From the NCBI RefSeq assembly GCF_004217095.1, contig NZ_SHKO01000001.1:1488001-1552000 (forward strand): 64,000 bases of DNA. The letters are read 5' to 3'. Position numbers and translations under genes: made by a program. Positions 34,898-43,551 of the stretch are shown in pieces. Numbering within the stretch: position 1 is the stretch's first letter; every line of letters starts with the position of its first letter. The notes under the pieces were generated by a model. It made no database searches and was not told the DNA's origin. It saw nothing but the letters and a program-made list of their open reading frames with translations. The DNA comes from Advenella incenata (lineage in GTDB: Bacteria; Pseudomonadota; Gammaproteobacteria; Burkholderiales; Burkholderiaceae_B).

Positions 34898-35521
34898 ATG
34901 GACACCGTTACGCCGCCTTCAGGTGCTAAATTCACTGGAAAAATCGTGTCATTCGTCGATTTCTGGCTGGGGCAACAACTGCGTGAGATCAGACGCGAAC
35001 AAAACCTGTCGCTGGAACAGGTCGCACGCAAGGCAGATATCTCCATTGGTTCGCTCAGTCAGATTGAGCGCGGCATGACCTCTCCGACCGTCAATATGCT
35101 GAACCGGATTTCGGGGGCACTCAATATTTCACTTGGGGAACTGCTCAGTAACACCGAGTGCACTGATGAACAGACCGATGGCTGGATTGCCAGGGCCGCT
35201 TCGCACAAGCAGGTGGTGATGAAAGACAAGAAGATCATCAAGAAAATTATCACACCGTTGCGCTGCCGCTCGGTGGATCTGTATCAGGCCATTATCCAGC
35301 CAGGTGGCAGTTCGGGCGATGAATGGATCACCACGCGCAGCGGAGAAATCAGCGGGCTGGTGATCTATGGACAATTGCAGTTGTGGTTTGACAAACGTTA
35401 CGTGAAGCTCGAACAGAACGATACGTTCTGCTATACGAGCGATATGCCACGCAAGTGGAACAATCCGACCGATCAGGACACATGTGTGCTGTGGGTTATT
35501 ACCAAACCCGAAAGGGAATAG
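34898..35521 (+). CDS. XRE-family regulator with C-terminal cupin sensor domain
   Basis: A 207-residue regulator. The HTH (LGQQLREIRREQNLSLEQVARKADISIGSLSQIERGMTSPTVNML, about 25-70) is followed by a cupin domain (IIQPGGSSGDEWITTRSGEISGLVIYGQLQLWFD and QNDTFCYTSDMPRKWNNP). Such XRE-cupin proteins (PuuR-like) sense small metabolites and control amine or amino-acid catabolism. Start choice: ATG 34898 with GGGTGA upstream; GTG 34889 is the alternative, adding three residues. It is 9 nt upstream of the receptor gene, so it heads the transporter operon. Confidence 0.88.
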   Translation: MDTVTPPSGAKFTGKIVSFVDFWLGQQLREIRREQNLSLEQVARKADISIGSLSQIERGMTSPTVNMLNRISGALNISLGELLSNTECTDEQTDGWIARAASHKQVVMKDKKIIKKIITPLRCRSVDLYQAIIQPGGSSGDEWITTRSGEISGLVIYGQLQLWFDKRYVKLEQNDTFCYTSDMPRKWNNPTDQDTCVLWVITKPERE

Positions 35522-35530
35522 GAGAACTTC

Positions 35531-36283
35531 ATGGGAATGAAAAAACTGTTATCTGTATGTATGCTGGCGGCATGTCTGAACGGCTCGGTTGCACTGGCTG
35601 CAGACAACTATAAGGTCGGCTCTACACCCACCGGCATGCCCTTTACCTATCTGGATGCCACGTCAGGAAAAATTGCGGGTGTGATGGTCGATGTGATTGA
35701 CGCGGTCTCAAAGAAAGCCGGCTTTACCTATGAAATCAGCCCCATGGTGTTTTCGGCCCTGATCGGGTCCCTGCAATCGAAGCGGATCGATATTATTTCG
35801 GCAGCCATGATCAAGACAGATGAACGTGCAAAAATCATTGACTACACCAATACCATCTTCAGCTATGGAGAAGGGCTGGTGGTGCCCGATAGCGACAAAA
35901 CGCAATACACCAGCCTGGAGCAGTTGAAGGATAAAACTGTGGGTATCCAGATTGGTACCGCCTATATTGCACCGGCGCAGAAAGCCGGGGTGACGGATGT
36001 AAAACTGTATGATGCATCAACCGATATGATGCGTGATCTGGAAAAAGGCCGGGTGCAGGCTGTACTGGTGGATCAGCCGATTGCTGCGGCGTACCTGAGC
36101 AACAATATGTTCAAGAATGTGCGGCTGGTGGAAAGTTACAAGCCGGTCGTGGTGCGCGACCTGGGGTTGATTACACGCAAGGGTGAGACTGAACTGCAGC
36201 AGAAACTCAATACGGCGATTGATGCGCTCAAGGCCGATGGCACCATTGCGTCCATTCTGAAAAAATGGAAGCTTGAAAAATAA
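35531..36283 (+). CDS. Amino-acid ABC transporter solute-binding protein (family 3)
   Basis: A 250-residue periplasmic receptor with a signal peptide (MGMKKLLSVCMLAACLNGSVALA). YKVGSTPTGMPFTYLDATSGKIAGVMVDVIDAVSKKAGF is the family 3 start, followed by IISAAMIKTDERAKIIDYTN and VGIQIGTAYIAPAQKAG. The ligand-contact Arg usually found in the TxxR motif is represented by KTDERAK. Its length and form fit polar amino acids or opine-like compounds; specificity is not readable. It is in one operon with the permease, ATPase and flavoprotein downstream, so its ligand is probably their substrate. Confidence 0.9.
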   Translation: MGMKKLLSVCMLAACLNGSVALAADNYKVGSTPTGMPFTYLDATSGKIAGVMVDVIDAVSKKAGFTYEISPMVFSALIGSLQSKRIDIISAAMIKTDERAKIIDYTNTIFSYGEGLVVPDSDKTQYTSLEQLKDKTVGIQIGTAYIAPAQKAGVTDVKLYDASTDMMRDLEKGRVQAVLVDQPIAAAYLSNNMFKNVRLVESYKPVVVRDLGLITRKGETELQQKLNTAIDALKADGTIASILKKWKLEK

Positions 36284-36356
36284 TCATGCCGCTGGCGCCG
36301 GCACCAATGCGTGCCGGCACCTCGACGGCCACACGCAACAGGAATAATGGCTCCCT

Positions 36357-37010
36357 ATGGATGAATTGTCGGTACGCATTGCCCAGTATTTCCCTGTGCT
36401 TTTGCAGGGTGTCAAGGCAACCCTTATTGTCACGGCAGGCTCGTTGCTGCTCTCTACGGTGCTTGGTCTGATCTGGGCGCTCATGCGCAGTTCCGGTATA
36501 CGCTGGCTGGCGTGGCTAAGCGAGAGCGCCGTCAATATTATTCGCGGCATTCCTATTATCGTTATTCTGTTCTACGTCTATTTTGTCTTTCCCGATATCG
36601 GCATCGATGTCAATGCAGTCCAGGCTTCCATTCTGGGTCTGGGCGTCGCCTATTCGGCATACCAGTCAGAAAATTTCCGGGCTGGGATCGAAGCAATTGA
36701 CCATGGTCAGGTAGAGGCGTCGCAGTCCATGGGTATGACCTGGGCAACCATGATGCGTCGGGTGATCCTGCCGCAGGCGGTGCGCATTACATTGCCGCCG
36801 TATGGCAACACCATGATCATGATGCTTAAGGATTCGTCTCAGGCGTCAACCATTACCGTGGCGGAGCTGGCCATGCAGGGCAAGCTGCTGGCAACATCAA
36901 ATTTTGACAATGTCACCGTATTTACCATGGTTGCGATCATGTATCTGGTGATGTGCATGCCACTTATTTTTCTTGTGAAGTACCTGGAAAAACGGACAAA
37001 GAAAGCATGA
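36357..37010 (+). CDS. Amino-acid ABC transporter permease (HisM/GlnP type)
   Basis: A 217-residue inner-membrane protein with about five membrane segments. [39 protein letters not shown], and the EAA loop [37 protein letters not shown]-like region (here [20 protein letters not shown]) that contacts the ATPase are visible. Only one permease gene is present, so the pore would be a homodimer. Its TGA overlaps the ATPase ATG (ATGA). Confidence 0.92.
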   Translation: MDELSVRIAQYFPVLLQGVKATLIVTAGSLLLSTVLGLIWALMRSSGIRWLAWLSESAVNIIRGIPIIVILFYVYFVFPDIGIDVNAVQASILGLGVAYSAYQSENFRAGIEAIDHGQVEASQSMGMTWATMMRRVILPQAVRITLPPYGNTMIMMLKDSSQASTITVAELAMQGKLLATSNFDNVTVFTMVAIMYLVMCMPLIFLVKYLEKRTKKA

Positions 37011-37738
37011 TCACACTTGAAAATGTTCATAAGCGCTTCGGGCAGAATCATGTTTTGCGCGGCGTCAACGCAAAAGTTGAAAACGGTGAAGTCGTCTGCA
37101 TTGTGGGTCCGTCTGGATCGGGCAAATCAACCATCCTGCGCTGTATCAATGGGCTGGAAAGCTACGAAGAAGGGGCTATCCACATTGACGAGAAAATAGT
37201 CGATCGCAAGAGCAACCATCTGCGACAGATTCGTCAGGAAGTGGCCATGGTGTTTCAGCGCTTCAATTTGTTTCCACATCGTACCGCGCTGGAAAATGTC
37301 ATGGAAGGGCCCATCTACGTCAAAGGCATTGAACGGAAACAGGCACGGGAAGCGGCAACGCAATATCTGGAAAAGGTCGGGCTGGCAGACAAGCTGTCGT
37401 CATACCCACAGCAGCTTTCGGGCGGACAGCAGCAACGGGTCGCGATTGCGCGTGCGCTTGCCATGGAGCCGCAGGCCATTCTGTTTGATGAGCCCACGTC
37501 TGCGCTGGATCCGGAACTGGTTGGCGAAGTGCTCAATGTCATGGCCGATATGGCACGCGCAGGCATGACCATGATCGTGGTGACCCATGAAATGGCTTTT
37601 GCCAAAGAGGTGGCCGATCGCGTGCTGTTCTTTGATCAGGGCGTGATTGTGGAACAGGGCAAAGCCACGGATATCCTCAATGCCCCGCAGCATCCGCGGA
37701 CCCAGGATTTTCTTCGACGGGTACTGCACCCGTTCTGA
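37007..37738 (+). CDS. Amino-acid ABC transporter ATP-binding protein (GlnQ/HisP type)
   Basis: A 243-residue ABC ATPase. Walker [10 protein letters not shown], the Q-loop [12 protein letters not shown], signature [15 protein letters not shown], Walker [13 protein letters not shown] and the switch His in MIVVTHEM are all intact. It powers the receptor-permease pair upstream. The start is the ATG overlapping the permease stop; an in-frame ATG at 36953 would lie inside that gene. It is followed after 30 nt by the flavoprotein gene, keeping import and oxidation in one operon. Confidence 0.95.
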   Translation: MITLENVHKRFGQNHVLRGVNAKVENGEVVCIVGPSGSGKSTILRCINGLESYEEGAIHIDEKIVDRKSNHLRQIRQEVAMVFQRFNLFPHRTALENVMEGPIYVKGIERKQAREAATQYLEKVGLADKLSSYPQQLSGGQQQRVAIARALAMEPQAILFDEPTSALDPELVGEVLNVMADMARAGMTMIVVTHEMAFAKEVADRVLFFDQGVIVEQGKATDILNAPQHPRTQDFLRRVLHPF

Positions 37739-37768
37739 TTTTATTGCATTTGTATTAAAGGACGTACC

Positions 37769-39061
37769 ATGTTTCCAGCTAACCGGTTTCCCCTGGCTCC
37801 CGCTTTGTGGCACGATACTGCCGTCGCGCCTCCGGTAACCACTCCGCTGAAGGCAGCGGCCGACACGGATACGCTGATTATCGGGGCAGGGTATGCGGGC
37901 CTGAGCACAGCGTTGCATCTGGCACAGTCGGGAGAGCAGTGCATGGTGCTCGATGCCAGGGAAATCGGGTTTGGCGGGTCCGGCCGCAATGGCGGGCAAC
38001 TGGTGCCAGGCTTGAAAAAAGATCCTGCCCAATTGCTTAGCGCTTACGGGCCCGAGCGCGGCAGGCAATTGATCGAGTTTGCCAGCACCACCGCCAGTAC
38101 TGTTTTCTCATTGATTGATCACTACAACTTGAATGTGCCGCATACGCGCAATGGCTGGATACAGCCAGCGCACTCCCAGTCGGCGCTGGCGATTGTAAAA
38201 AAGCGTGTTGCAGACTGGCAAAATCAAGATGCGCCGGTCAGACCCTTGTCGCGCAGCGAGGTTGCCGATTTGCTGGGAACAGACCAGTATTACGGCGGCT
38301 GGTTCGATGAGCGCGGCGGTTCATTGCAACCGCTAAGCTATGTACGTGAACTGGCGCGTGTCACGCTTGCAGCCGGGGTGCCGGTGCATACCGGTACGCC
38401 AGTGCTGTCTATAGAAAAAAAAGGCAGTGGCTGGCAGGTGACCACCGACAGCGGGCATGTCGTCCAGGCCCGCCGCGTGGTGGTCTGCACCAATGCGTAT
38501 AGCGACGGGATCTGGAAAAACCTGAAAGAGACGGTTGTAGATCCGAATACCTATCAGGTGGCGACCGCGCCGTTGCCCGATGATATCGCCAGGACCATTC
38601 TACCGCAGGGGCAGCCGGTGTCGGACACACGCAATTTGCTGCTTTATTTTCGCAAGGACCATACCGGCCGCTTTCTGATGGGAGGCCGGGGACCCTTTCG
38701 TGAACCGCGCGGCAAACAGGATTGGGATCATCTGAAAAAGGCCATTACATTGCTTTATCCTCAACTGAAGGATATTGAATTTGAATACTACTGGTGTGGA
38801 CGGGTGTCGGTGACGCAGGACTATATGCCGCATTTGCATCAACCTGAACCGGGCCTGATCCTCAATATCGGTTGTCAGGGACGCGGCATCGGCTTGCAGA
38901 CAGCAATGGGCAAAGCCATAGCGAACTATCTGCAATCGGGCAATGAAGCTGCGCTTCCTGTACCATTTACCCCGGTGCAACGGTTGCCGTTTTACGGACT
39001 GCGCAAGCTGTATGTCGGCGCATTGATTTCCTGGTACCGTTATCTGGACAGCCGCAGCTAG
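37769..39061 (+). CDS. FAD-dependent amine/amino-acid oxidoreductase (DAO family, PuuB-like)
   Basis: A 430-residue flavoprotein. TDTLIIGAGYAGLSTALHLAQSGEQCMVLDA is the Rossmann FAD site; GFGGSGRNGGQLVPG is the second signature of the OrdL/PuuB group; FLMGGRGPFREPRGKQDWD and the YYWCGRVSVTQDYMPHLH block with a C-terminal GCQGRGIGLQTAMGKAIANYL follow. Members oxidise gamma-glutamylputrescine, sarcosine-like amines or D-amino acids. It has no signal peptide and should act on the compound imported by the preceding ABC transporter. The product would be an aldehyde or alpha-keto acid, consistent with the reductase gene downstream. Confidence 0.87.
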   Translation: MFPANRFPLAPALWHDTAVAPPVTTPLKAAADTDTLIIGAGYAGLSTALHLAQSGEQCMVLDAREIGFGGSGRNGGQLVPGLKKDPAQLLSAYGPERGRQLIEFASTTASTVFSLIDHYNLNVPHTRNGWIQPAHSQSALAIVKKRVADWQNQDAPVRPLSRSEVADLLGTDQYYGGWFDERGGSLQPLSYVRELARVTLAAGVPVHTGTPVLSIEKKGSGWQVTTDSGHVVQARRVVVCTNAYSDGIWKNLKETVVDPNTYQVATAPLPDDIARTILPQGQPVSDTRNLLLYFRKDHTGRFLMGGRGPFREPRGKQDWDHLKKAITLLYPQLKDIEFEYYWCGRVSVTQDYMPHLHQPEPGLILNIGCQGRGIGLQTAMGKAIANYLQSGNEAALPVPFTPVQRLPFYGLRKLYVGALISWYRYLDSRS

Positions 39062-39114
39062 GCTTGCGGCCATTTACTCATTATTATCGAATTTGACATA
39101 AAGCAGGACAATAT

Positions 39115-40056
39115 ATGATTCCCGTCGTACTCGCATCGGAAAGCGGTGCCGCCGTGCAGAAATGGCTGAAGGTGATTCAGCAGCACTTTCCTGATCTGGA
39201 TGCCCATATCTTTGACCCTCAGGCAACATCCCCGGCGCCGGACGTGCGCGCTGCGATCGTCTGGAAGCCGCCGGCAGGGCTGTTCGCGCGTTATCGCGCC
39301 CTGGATCTGGTATTCAATATGGGCGCAGGTGTAGACGCTATTTTGCGTCAGCCCGAGATTGCCGACACTACCCGCATTATTCGCCTGGAAGACGCAGGGC
39401 TGGCCAATCCCATGACCGAATACGTCATCCATTATCTGTCGGGCATCACGCGTAATTTCGGCGTTTATGAGCAGCACAGGGAAAGTCGCCTGTGGCAGGG
39501 AGCAGAACAGACACCAGTACAAAATTGCACGATCGGCGTCATGGGACTGGGCGTAATTGGTGCGCGGATAGCGCAGGCGTTAAGTGCGCTCGATTATCCC
39601 GTCCAGGGCTGGTCGCGTAGCCCGAAGGCATTGCCGGCAATCAGGAGTTTTCATGGTGAAGACCAGTTTGCGGCCTTTCTGGCGTCAAGCCAGTTTCTGA
39701 TCAACGTACTGCCACTGACCGATCAGACGCGCGATATCCTTAATCGTGACAGTCTGGGGCATTTGCCAAAGGGCGCTGTACTGATGAATATCGGCCGGGG
39801 CGAACATCTGGTAGAGGCCGACCTGATTGCTTTGCTGGACTCGGGGCATCTGTCGCGAGCGGTTCTTGACGTGGCACGACAAGAACCGCTGCCAGCCGAT
39901 CATGCTTTCTGGACCCACCCGGCGATCACGCTGACACCGCATATTTCCGGACCCACCAATCATTATCTGGCGATCAGGCAGATTCGCGACAAGCTGCAGA
40001 ATGCATTGCAGGGTAAACCTATCAGCGGCGAAGTCTTCCGGGAATCGGGATACTGA
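39115..40056 (+). CDS. ghrA: Glyoxylate/hydroxypyruvate reductase A-like 2-hydroxyacid dehydrogenase
   Basis: A 313-residue D-isomer-specific 2-hydroxyacid dehydrogenase. The N-terminal half has FNMGAGVDAIL and ANPMTEYVIHYL; the NAD(P) site is IGVMGLGVIGARIAQAL; catalytic residues are Arg in LMNIGRGEHLVEADL, Glu in DVARQEPLPADH and His in LTPHISGPTN. This matches the GhrA type, which reduces glyoxylate and hydroxypyruvate to glycolate and glycerate. It lies 53 nt after the flavoprotein gene and could reduce the keto acid made by it (inference); the symbol reflects family, not proven specificity. Confidence 0.83.
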   Translation: MIPVVLASESGAAVQKWLKVIQQHFPDLDAHIFDPQATSPAPDVRAAIVWKPPAGLFARYRALDLVFNMGAGVDAILRQPEIADTTRIIRLEDAGLANPMTEYVIHYLSGITRNFGVYEQHRESRLWQGAEQTPVQNCTIGVMGLGVIGARIAQALSALDYPVQGWSRSPKALPAIRSFHGEDQFAAFLASSQFLINVLPLTDQTRDILNRDSLGHLPKGAVLMNIGRGEHLVEADLIALLDSGHLSRAVLDVARQEPLPADHAFWTHPAITLTPHISGPTNHYLAIRQIRDKLQNALQGKPISGEVFRESGY

Positions 40057-40278
40057 TCATTGCCGGGGCAATAGCGCTGCCCAGCCGGGTTAAATAGATT
40101 TGCCCGGTGTAAAAGTGGTCACTGCCTGGTTGATGTCGCTGCAGCGTTCAGTCATCATTCGGGCTGTGCGGGCCGCTGTACAAACCGCGGTATGGCTGCG
40201 TCATTGGCGGTACAATCGGACAGACCAACGAAACGTACACGTTATGCACACGACTAGCTGACGAATGGGGAGCCATCA

Positions 40279-40704
40279 ATGTCGACCGCTCAAGCACCGA
40301 TACCGCAACCTGGGGCTGCATCGCCCGCGCCGCGCGCGATCATCTCGCATCTGAAAGACGCGACGTTCGACCGCGGCTTGCGGGAGTTCTTTGAGTACCG
40401 CGATCTGGGGGTGGCCCAGGCAACGGCCGGCGCCTATTCCGTGCACGTGATTCGTGCGCTGGATGGCCATGAAGCGTCGGGTGTGCCGCATCTGCATCAA
40501 CTGGATTTTCAGTTCGTATACGTGCTGCAAGGCTGGGTTCAGTTCGAGTACGAACAAACGGGTGTGGTCCGCCTGGAGCGGGGCGATTCGGTTTATCAAC
40601 CCCCAGGCATCCGTCATCGCGAAATTTCCCACAGCGCCGATCTGGAAATGCTGGAAGTGGTCGCGCCGGCAACGTTTCATACTGCCACGCTGGAGCAAGT
40701 CTGA
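40279..40704 (+). CDS. Cupin-domain protein
   Basis: A 141-residue single cupin with an N-terminal 35-residue extension. VSGVPHLHQLDFQFVYVLQGWVQFEYEQTG and GDSVYQPPGIRHREI form the two cupin motifs with two His in HLHQ and a distal His. It could bind a metal and act as a small isomerase or dioxygenase, or only as a sensor domain; no specific function is readable. A gap of about 220 bp separates it from ghrA, and it is 3 nt from dtd, so it is linked more to dtd than to the transporter operon. Confidence 0.75.
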   Translation: MSTAQAPIPQPGAASPAPRAIISHLKDATFDRGLREFFEYRDLGVAQATAGAYSVHVIRALDGHEASGVPHLHQLDFQFVYVLQGWVQFEYEQTGVVRLERGDSVYQPPGIRHREISHSADLEMLEVVAPATFHTATLEQV

Positions 40705-40707
40705 GTT

Positions 40708-41157
40708 ATGAAGGTGCTGGTTCAGCGAGTACGTCAGGCGCGCGTGTGCGTCGATGGCAGCGAGGTTTCCGCAATTGGTGCCGGCATGTTGCTGCTGGTT
40801 GGCATCGCGCAGGATGATACAGAACAGGATGCGCAGTATCTGCTGCGAAAAACGCTGGCGTTGCGTATCTTCAACGATGACAATGGCGTGATGAATCGCT
40901 CGGTACTGGATGTGGGTGCACAGATTCTGGCTGTCAGCCAGTTTACCCTGATGGCCGATACGCGCAAGGGCAATCGCCCGTCCTATACGGCAGCGGCGCG
41001 TCCTGAGTTTGCCAAACCGTATTTTGAACGCTTCGTGCAGCTGCTTTCAGCAGGCCTGGGGCAAGCGGTGCCTGTTGGCGTTTTTGGCGCCGATATGCAG
41101 GTGTCCCTTATCAATGACGGCCCCGTCACGATTTTGCTGGACAGTCGTGACCGATAA
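40708..41157 (+). CDS. dtd: D-aminoacyl-tRNA deacylase
   Basis: A 149-residue proofreading enzyme that hydrolyses D-aminoacyl-tRNA (and Gly-tRNA-Ala). The N-terminal MKVLVQRVRQARVCVDG, the cross-subunit catalytic motif SQFTLMADTRKGNRPSY and the Gly-cis-Pro-like NDGPVTILLDS near the C terminus are all present. Length is normal. It is directly downstream of the cupin gene. In this window, with D-aminoacylase and P1 peptidases encoded nearby, a D-amino-acid theme is noticeable but probably chance for this housekeeping gene. Confidence 0.96.
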   Translation: MKVLVQRVRQARVCVDGSEVSAIGAGMLLLVGIAQDDTEQDAQYLLRKTLALRIFNDDNGVMNRSVLDVGAQILAVSQFTLMADTRKGNRPSYTAAARPEFAKPYFERFVQLLSAGLGQAVPVGVFGADMQVSLINDGPVTILLDSRDR

Positions 41158-41220
41158 ACATACATGCAATGATGCACACCAGCGATCCACCTTTGCGCTG
41201 ATCTGCGGCAGGGAGTGGTA

Positions 41221-41970
41221 ATGGATACAATTTATGTTTATGTGATCCTGGGGGCAGTGGTTGCCGGGTTTGTACAGGGTCTGTCGGGGTTTGGCTTCGG
41301 CCTGGTGTCCATGGCACTGTGGGCGTGGGTGCTGGATCCGCGTCTGGCTGCCGTGCTGGCGGTGTTTGGCGGGATGACCGGGCAAATCGTGGGGGCATTG
41401 TCGCTGCGACGCGGGTTTGATTGGCGCATTCTGGTGCCATATGTATTGGGTGGGATAGCAGGCATCCCGCTGGGCGTTATGCTATTGCCCATGCTTGATG
41501 TAAACATGTTTAAGGCGGCGCTGGGATGCCTGCTGATCGTCTGGTGCCCGGTCATGATATTTGCCAGGCAGCTTCCCAAAATCACCTTTGGCGGCAATAT
41601 TGCCAATGCCGTTGTGGGCCTGGGGGGCGGCATTATGGGCGGGTTGGGTGGTTTTTCCGGTGTATTGCCCACACTGTGGTGTACGCTGCGCTATTCCAAT
41701 CGTGATACGCAGCGGGCCATTATCCAGAATTTCAATCTCTCCATGCTGTCACTGACGATGCTGTCCTACATCGTTTCCGGTATGGTAACGCGTCCCATGC
41801 TGCCCATGTTTCTGCTGGTGGTGCCGGCGATTCTCATTCCGTCCTTTATCGGTACCCGAGTGTATGCGGGATTCAGTCCGGAGCGCTTTCGCCTGGTGGT
41901 GCTGATGCTGCTGACGGTCTCGGGCCTGGCGCTGCTTGCTTCTGCTGTGCCTCATCTTGTTGCTGCGTAA
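41221..41970 (+). CDS. TSUP (TauE/SafE) family membrane permease
   Basis: A 249-residue inner-membrane protein with about seven or eight hydrophobic segments. FVQGLSGFGFGLVSMALWAW and VVGLGGGIMGGLGGFSGVLPTLWCTLRYSN are the two inverted TSUP repeats. Family members export sulfite, sulfoacetate or other organic anions. The start is ATG 41221 with GGGAG five bases upstream; GTG 41215 inside that site is less likely. It stands alone after dtd, so the substrate cannot be guessed from context. Confidence 0.88.
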   Translation: MDTIYVYVILGAVVAGFVQGLSGFGFGLVSMALWAWVLDPRLAAVLAVFGGMTGQIVGALSLRRGFDWRILVPYVLGGIAGIPLGVMLLPMLDVNMFKAALGCLLIVWCPVMIFARQLPKITFGGNIANAVVGLGGGIMGGLGGFSGVLPTLWCTLRYSNRDTQRAIIQNFNLSMLSLTMLSYIVSGMVTRPMLPMFLLVVPAILIPSFIGTRVYAGFSPERFRLVVLMLLTVSGLALLASAVPHLVAA

Positions 41971-42103
41971 GGGGCGACTGGGCGCTATTGATTACCTTCA
42001 AGCGCCATCGATTACCCCGTCGGCAGTACCGGACCATATCTGCGCCGCGAGCACAATATAGAAATGATCGCGCGTGATCCGACGGCTTGCTACTGGCCTG
42101 CAC

Positions 42104-42787
42104 TCAGAAGAACAGGAAGTACAGCACCGGTATCACAATGGCGGTAAAGATGCCGTTCAGGCTCATTCCCAGACTGGCGTAAGAGCCGGCCTCCTGACTG
42201 TGCTTGAACTCCGTGGCCGTACCGATCACATGTGAGGTCACGCCCATGGCGAGGCCGCGCACGTCATCATGCTGGATGTTCATCCATTTGAAAATGAACG
42301 GGCCGATGGTGGCTCCCAGAATACCGGTAAAAAAAACAAACGCGGCGGTCAGTGCAATTGCACCATCGAGCGAACGGGCCAGTTCCAGTGCAATGGGCAT
42401 GGTGGCTGCTTTGACCGACAGGCCGACCAAAATGTTGCGATCGGCTCCCATCAACCAGGCCAGACCGACCGAAGTGCACACGGCAACCAGCGAAGAGACC
42501 ACCAGAGCCAGCAGAATGGGACGCAGCTTTTTCTTGATGGTCCTGCTGTGCATGGCGATCGGCACCGCCAGTCCGACGGTGGCAGGTCCCAGCAACAGCG
42601 AAAGATAATGGGCGCCCAGCAGATAGCTGCTGTACTCGATATTCAGGAGCTGCAGGCTCAGAATGATAAGGGTGGTGGCCACCAGCACGGGATTGAGCAA
42701 CGGGAAGTAAGCGCTGCGGGCGAACAGCCAGGACGCCAGACAATAGGCCATGATCGTCAGCAGCAAACCAGTTAGAACGGCAAGCAC
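42104..42787 (-). CDS. LrgB/CidB-like membrane protein
   Basis: A 227-residue inner-membrane protein with about six segments. LLLGPATVGLAVPIAMH, SVGLAWLMGADRNILVGLSVKAATMPIALELARSL, and GVTSHVIGTATEFKHSQEAGSYASLGMSLNGIFTA are typical of the LrgB family (holin-regulator or glycolate/pyruvate-transport related). It follows the LrgA-like gene on the same strand after 156 bp, an unusually long gap for this pair, and has its own start context AGTTACCGTGCTTGCCG without a strong ribosome-binding site. Confidence 0.9.
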   Translation of the reverse strand: MLAVLTGLLLTIMAYCLASWLFARSAYFPLLNPVLVATTLIILSLQLLNIEYSSYLLGAHYLSLLLGPATVGLAVPIAMHSRTIKKKLRPILLALVVSSLVAVCTSVGLAWLMGADRNILVGLSVKAATMPIALELARSLDGAIALTAAFVFFTGILGATIGPFIFKWMNIQHDDVRGLAMGVTSHVIGTATEFKHSQEAGSYASLGMSLNGIFTAIVIPVLYFLFF

Positions 42788-42943
42788 GGTAACTCCAATA
42801 ATAAGATTGTCATCTGTTCACGCTCAGCGCATAGTTGCGCCTGGCTAGCCGTTGTGCACGAACGTGAGGGAGCCGCAGCAGCGAGCCAGGGTCGACAGGT
42901 TTGCCGCTGCGGCGCGATCAGCCCGGGCAGGTGTCGACAGGTT

Positions 42944-43324
42944 TTAACGCTGCTTGTCTGCATAACGAAATACCAGAATACCCGCCAGTAGCGAGAGGAC
43001 CGTGCTGACAATGACAGCTGTGATAACGGCGGGCCAGTATCCATCCAGCAGCCTGTAGCTGACCATGATGCCTACCGTCGCAGGTAAGAACAGGAGTGCC
43101 AGATGCGAGAGCAGGGCGGGTATATGTCTGGCCATCAGCGTAAACAGGGCTGGCCGAAGTTTAAACGCCAGCAGTAGCAGGAGCAGGCCCACAATAGGGC
43201 CGGGCAGAGGCAGGGGCAGCACGCGGCTGACACCTTCACCGGCAAAATAGAAAACTGCAATCACAAGGAGAGATACGAGCATGAGCGTCAATTGTCTGGG
43301 ACAAAGGTAAGAAGGGTGCTCCAT
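42944..43324 (-). CDS. LrgA/CidA-like membrane protein
   Basis: A 126-residue inner-membrane protein with four hydrophobic segments. GEGVSRVLPLPLPGPIVGLLLLLLAF, LALLFLPATVGIMVSY and the LLAGILVFRYADKQR end are typical of LrgA/CidA. In Staphylococcus and Bacillus LrgAB act in autolysis control or pyruvate uptake; in betaproteobacteria the role is open. It heads the leftward lrgAB pair. A perfect 12-bp palindrome lies 9 bp upstream of the start codon. Confidence 0.9.
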   Translation of the reverse strand: MEHPSYLCPRQLTLMLVSLLVIAVFYFAGEGVSRVLPLPLPGPIVGLLLLLLAFKLRPALFTLMARHIPALLSHLALLFLPATVGIMVSYRLLDGYWPAVITAVIVSTVLSLLAGILVFRYADKQR

Positions 43325-43332
43325 TATACTTT

Positions 43333-43344
43333 CTTCTTAAGAAG
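43333..43344. promoter_or_regulatory. 12-bp palindrome upstream of the lrgA-like gene
   Basis: CTTCTTAAGAAG is perfectly self-complementary and sits 9-20 nt upstream of the lrgA start, overlapping its ribosome-binding region. It is a candidate operator for a dimeric regulator. Confidence 0.45.
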
Positions 43345-43551
43345 GTAATATTGGGTGTGCAATCAGTATATTTTTTACTTAAAGTTAATGATCAAAGGGC
43401 ACACCATTGTCGATAAAAGCGCTCATCGTTGCCTTGCTGCGGCGGCTCCCGAATCAGGATTGCGCATCGGTGTGAGTTCGGCCCGGGGGATATGGTACTC
43501 TTTGAATATTCAGTGATAGAGTCGTTCAATAACAGGATCGGGAGTCAATCT

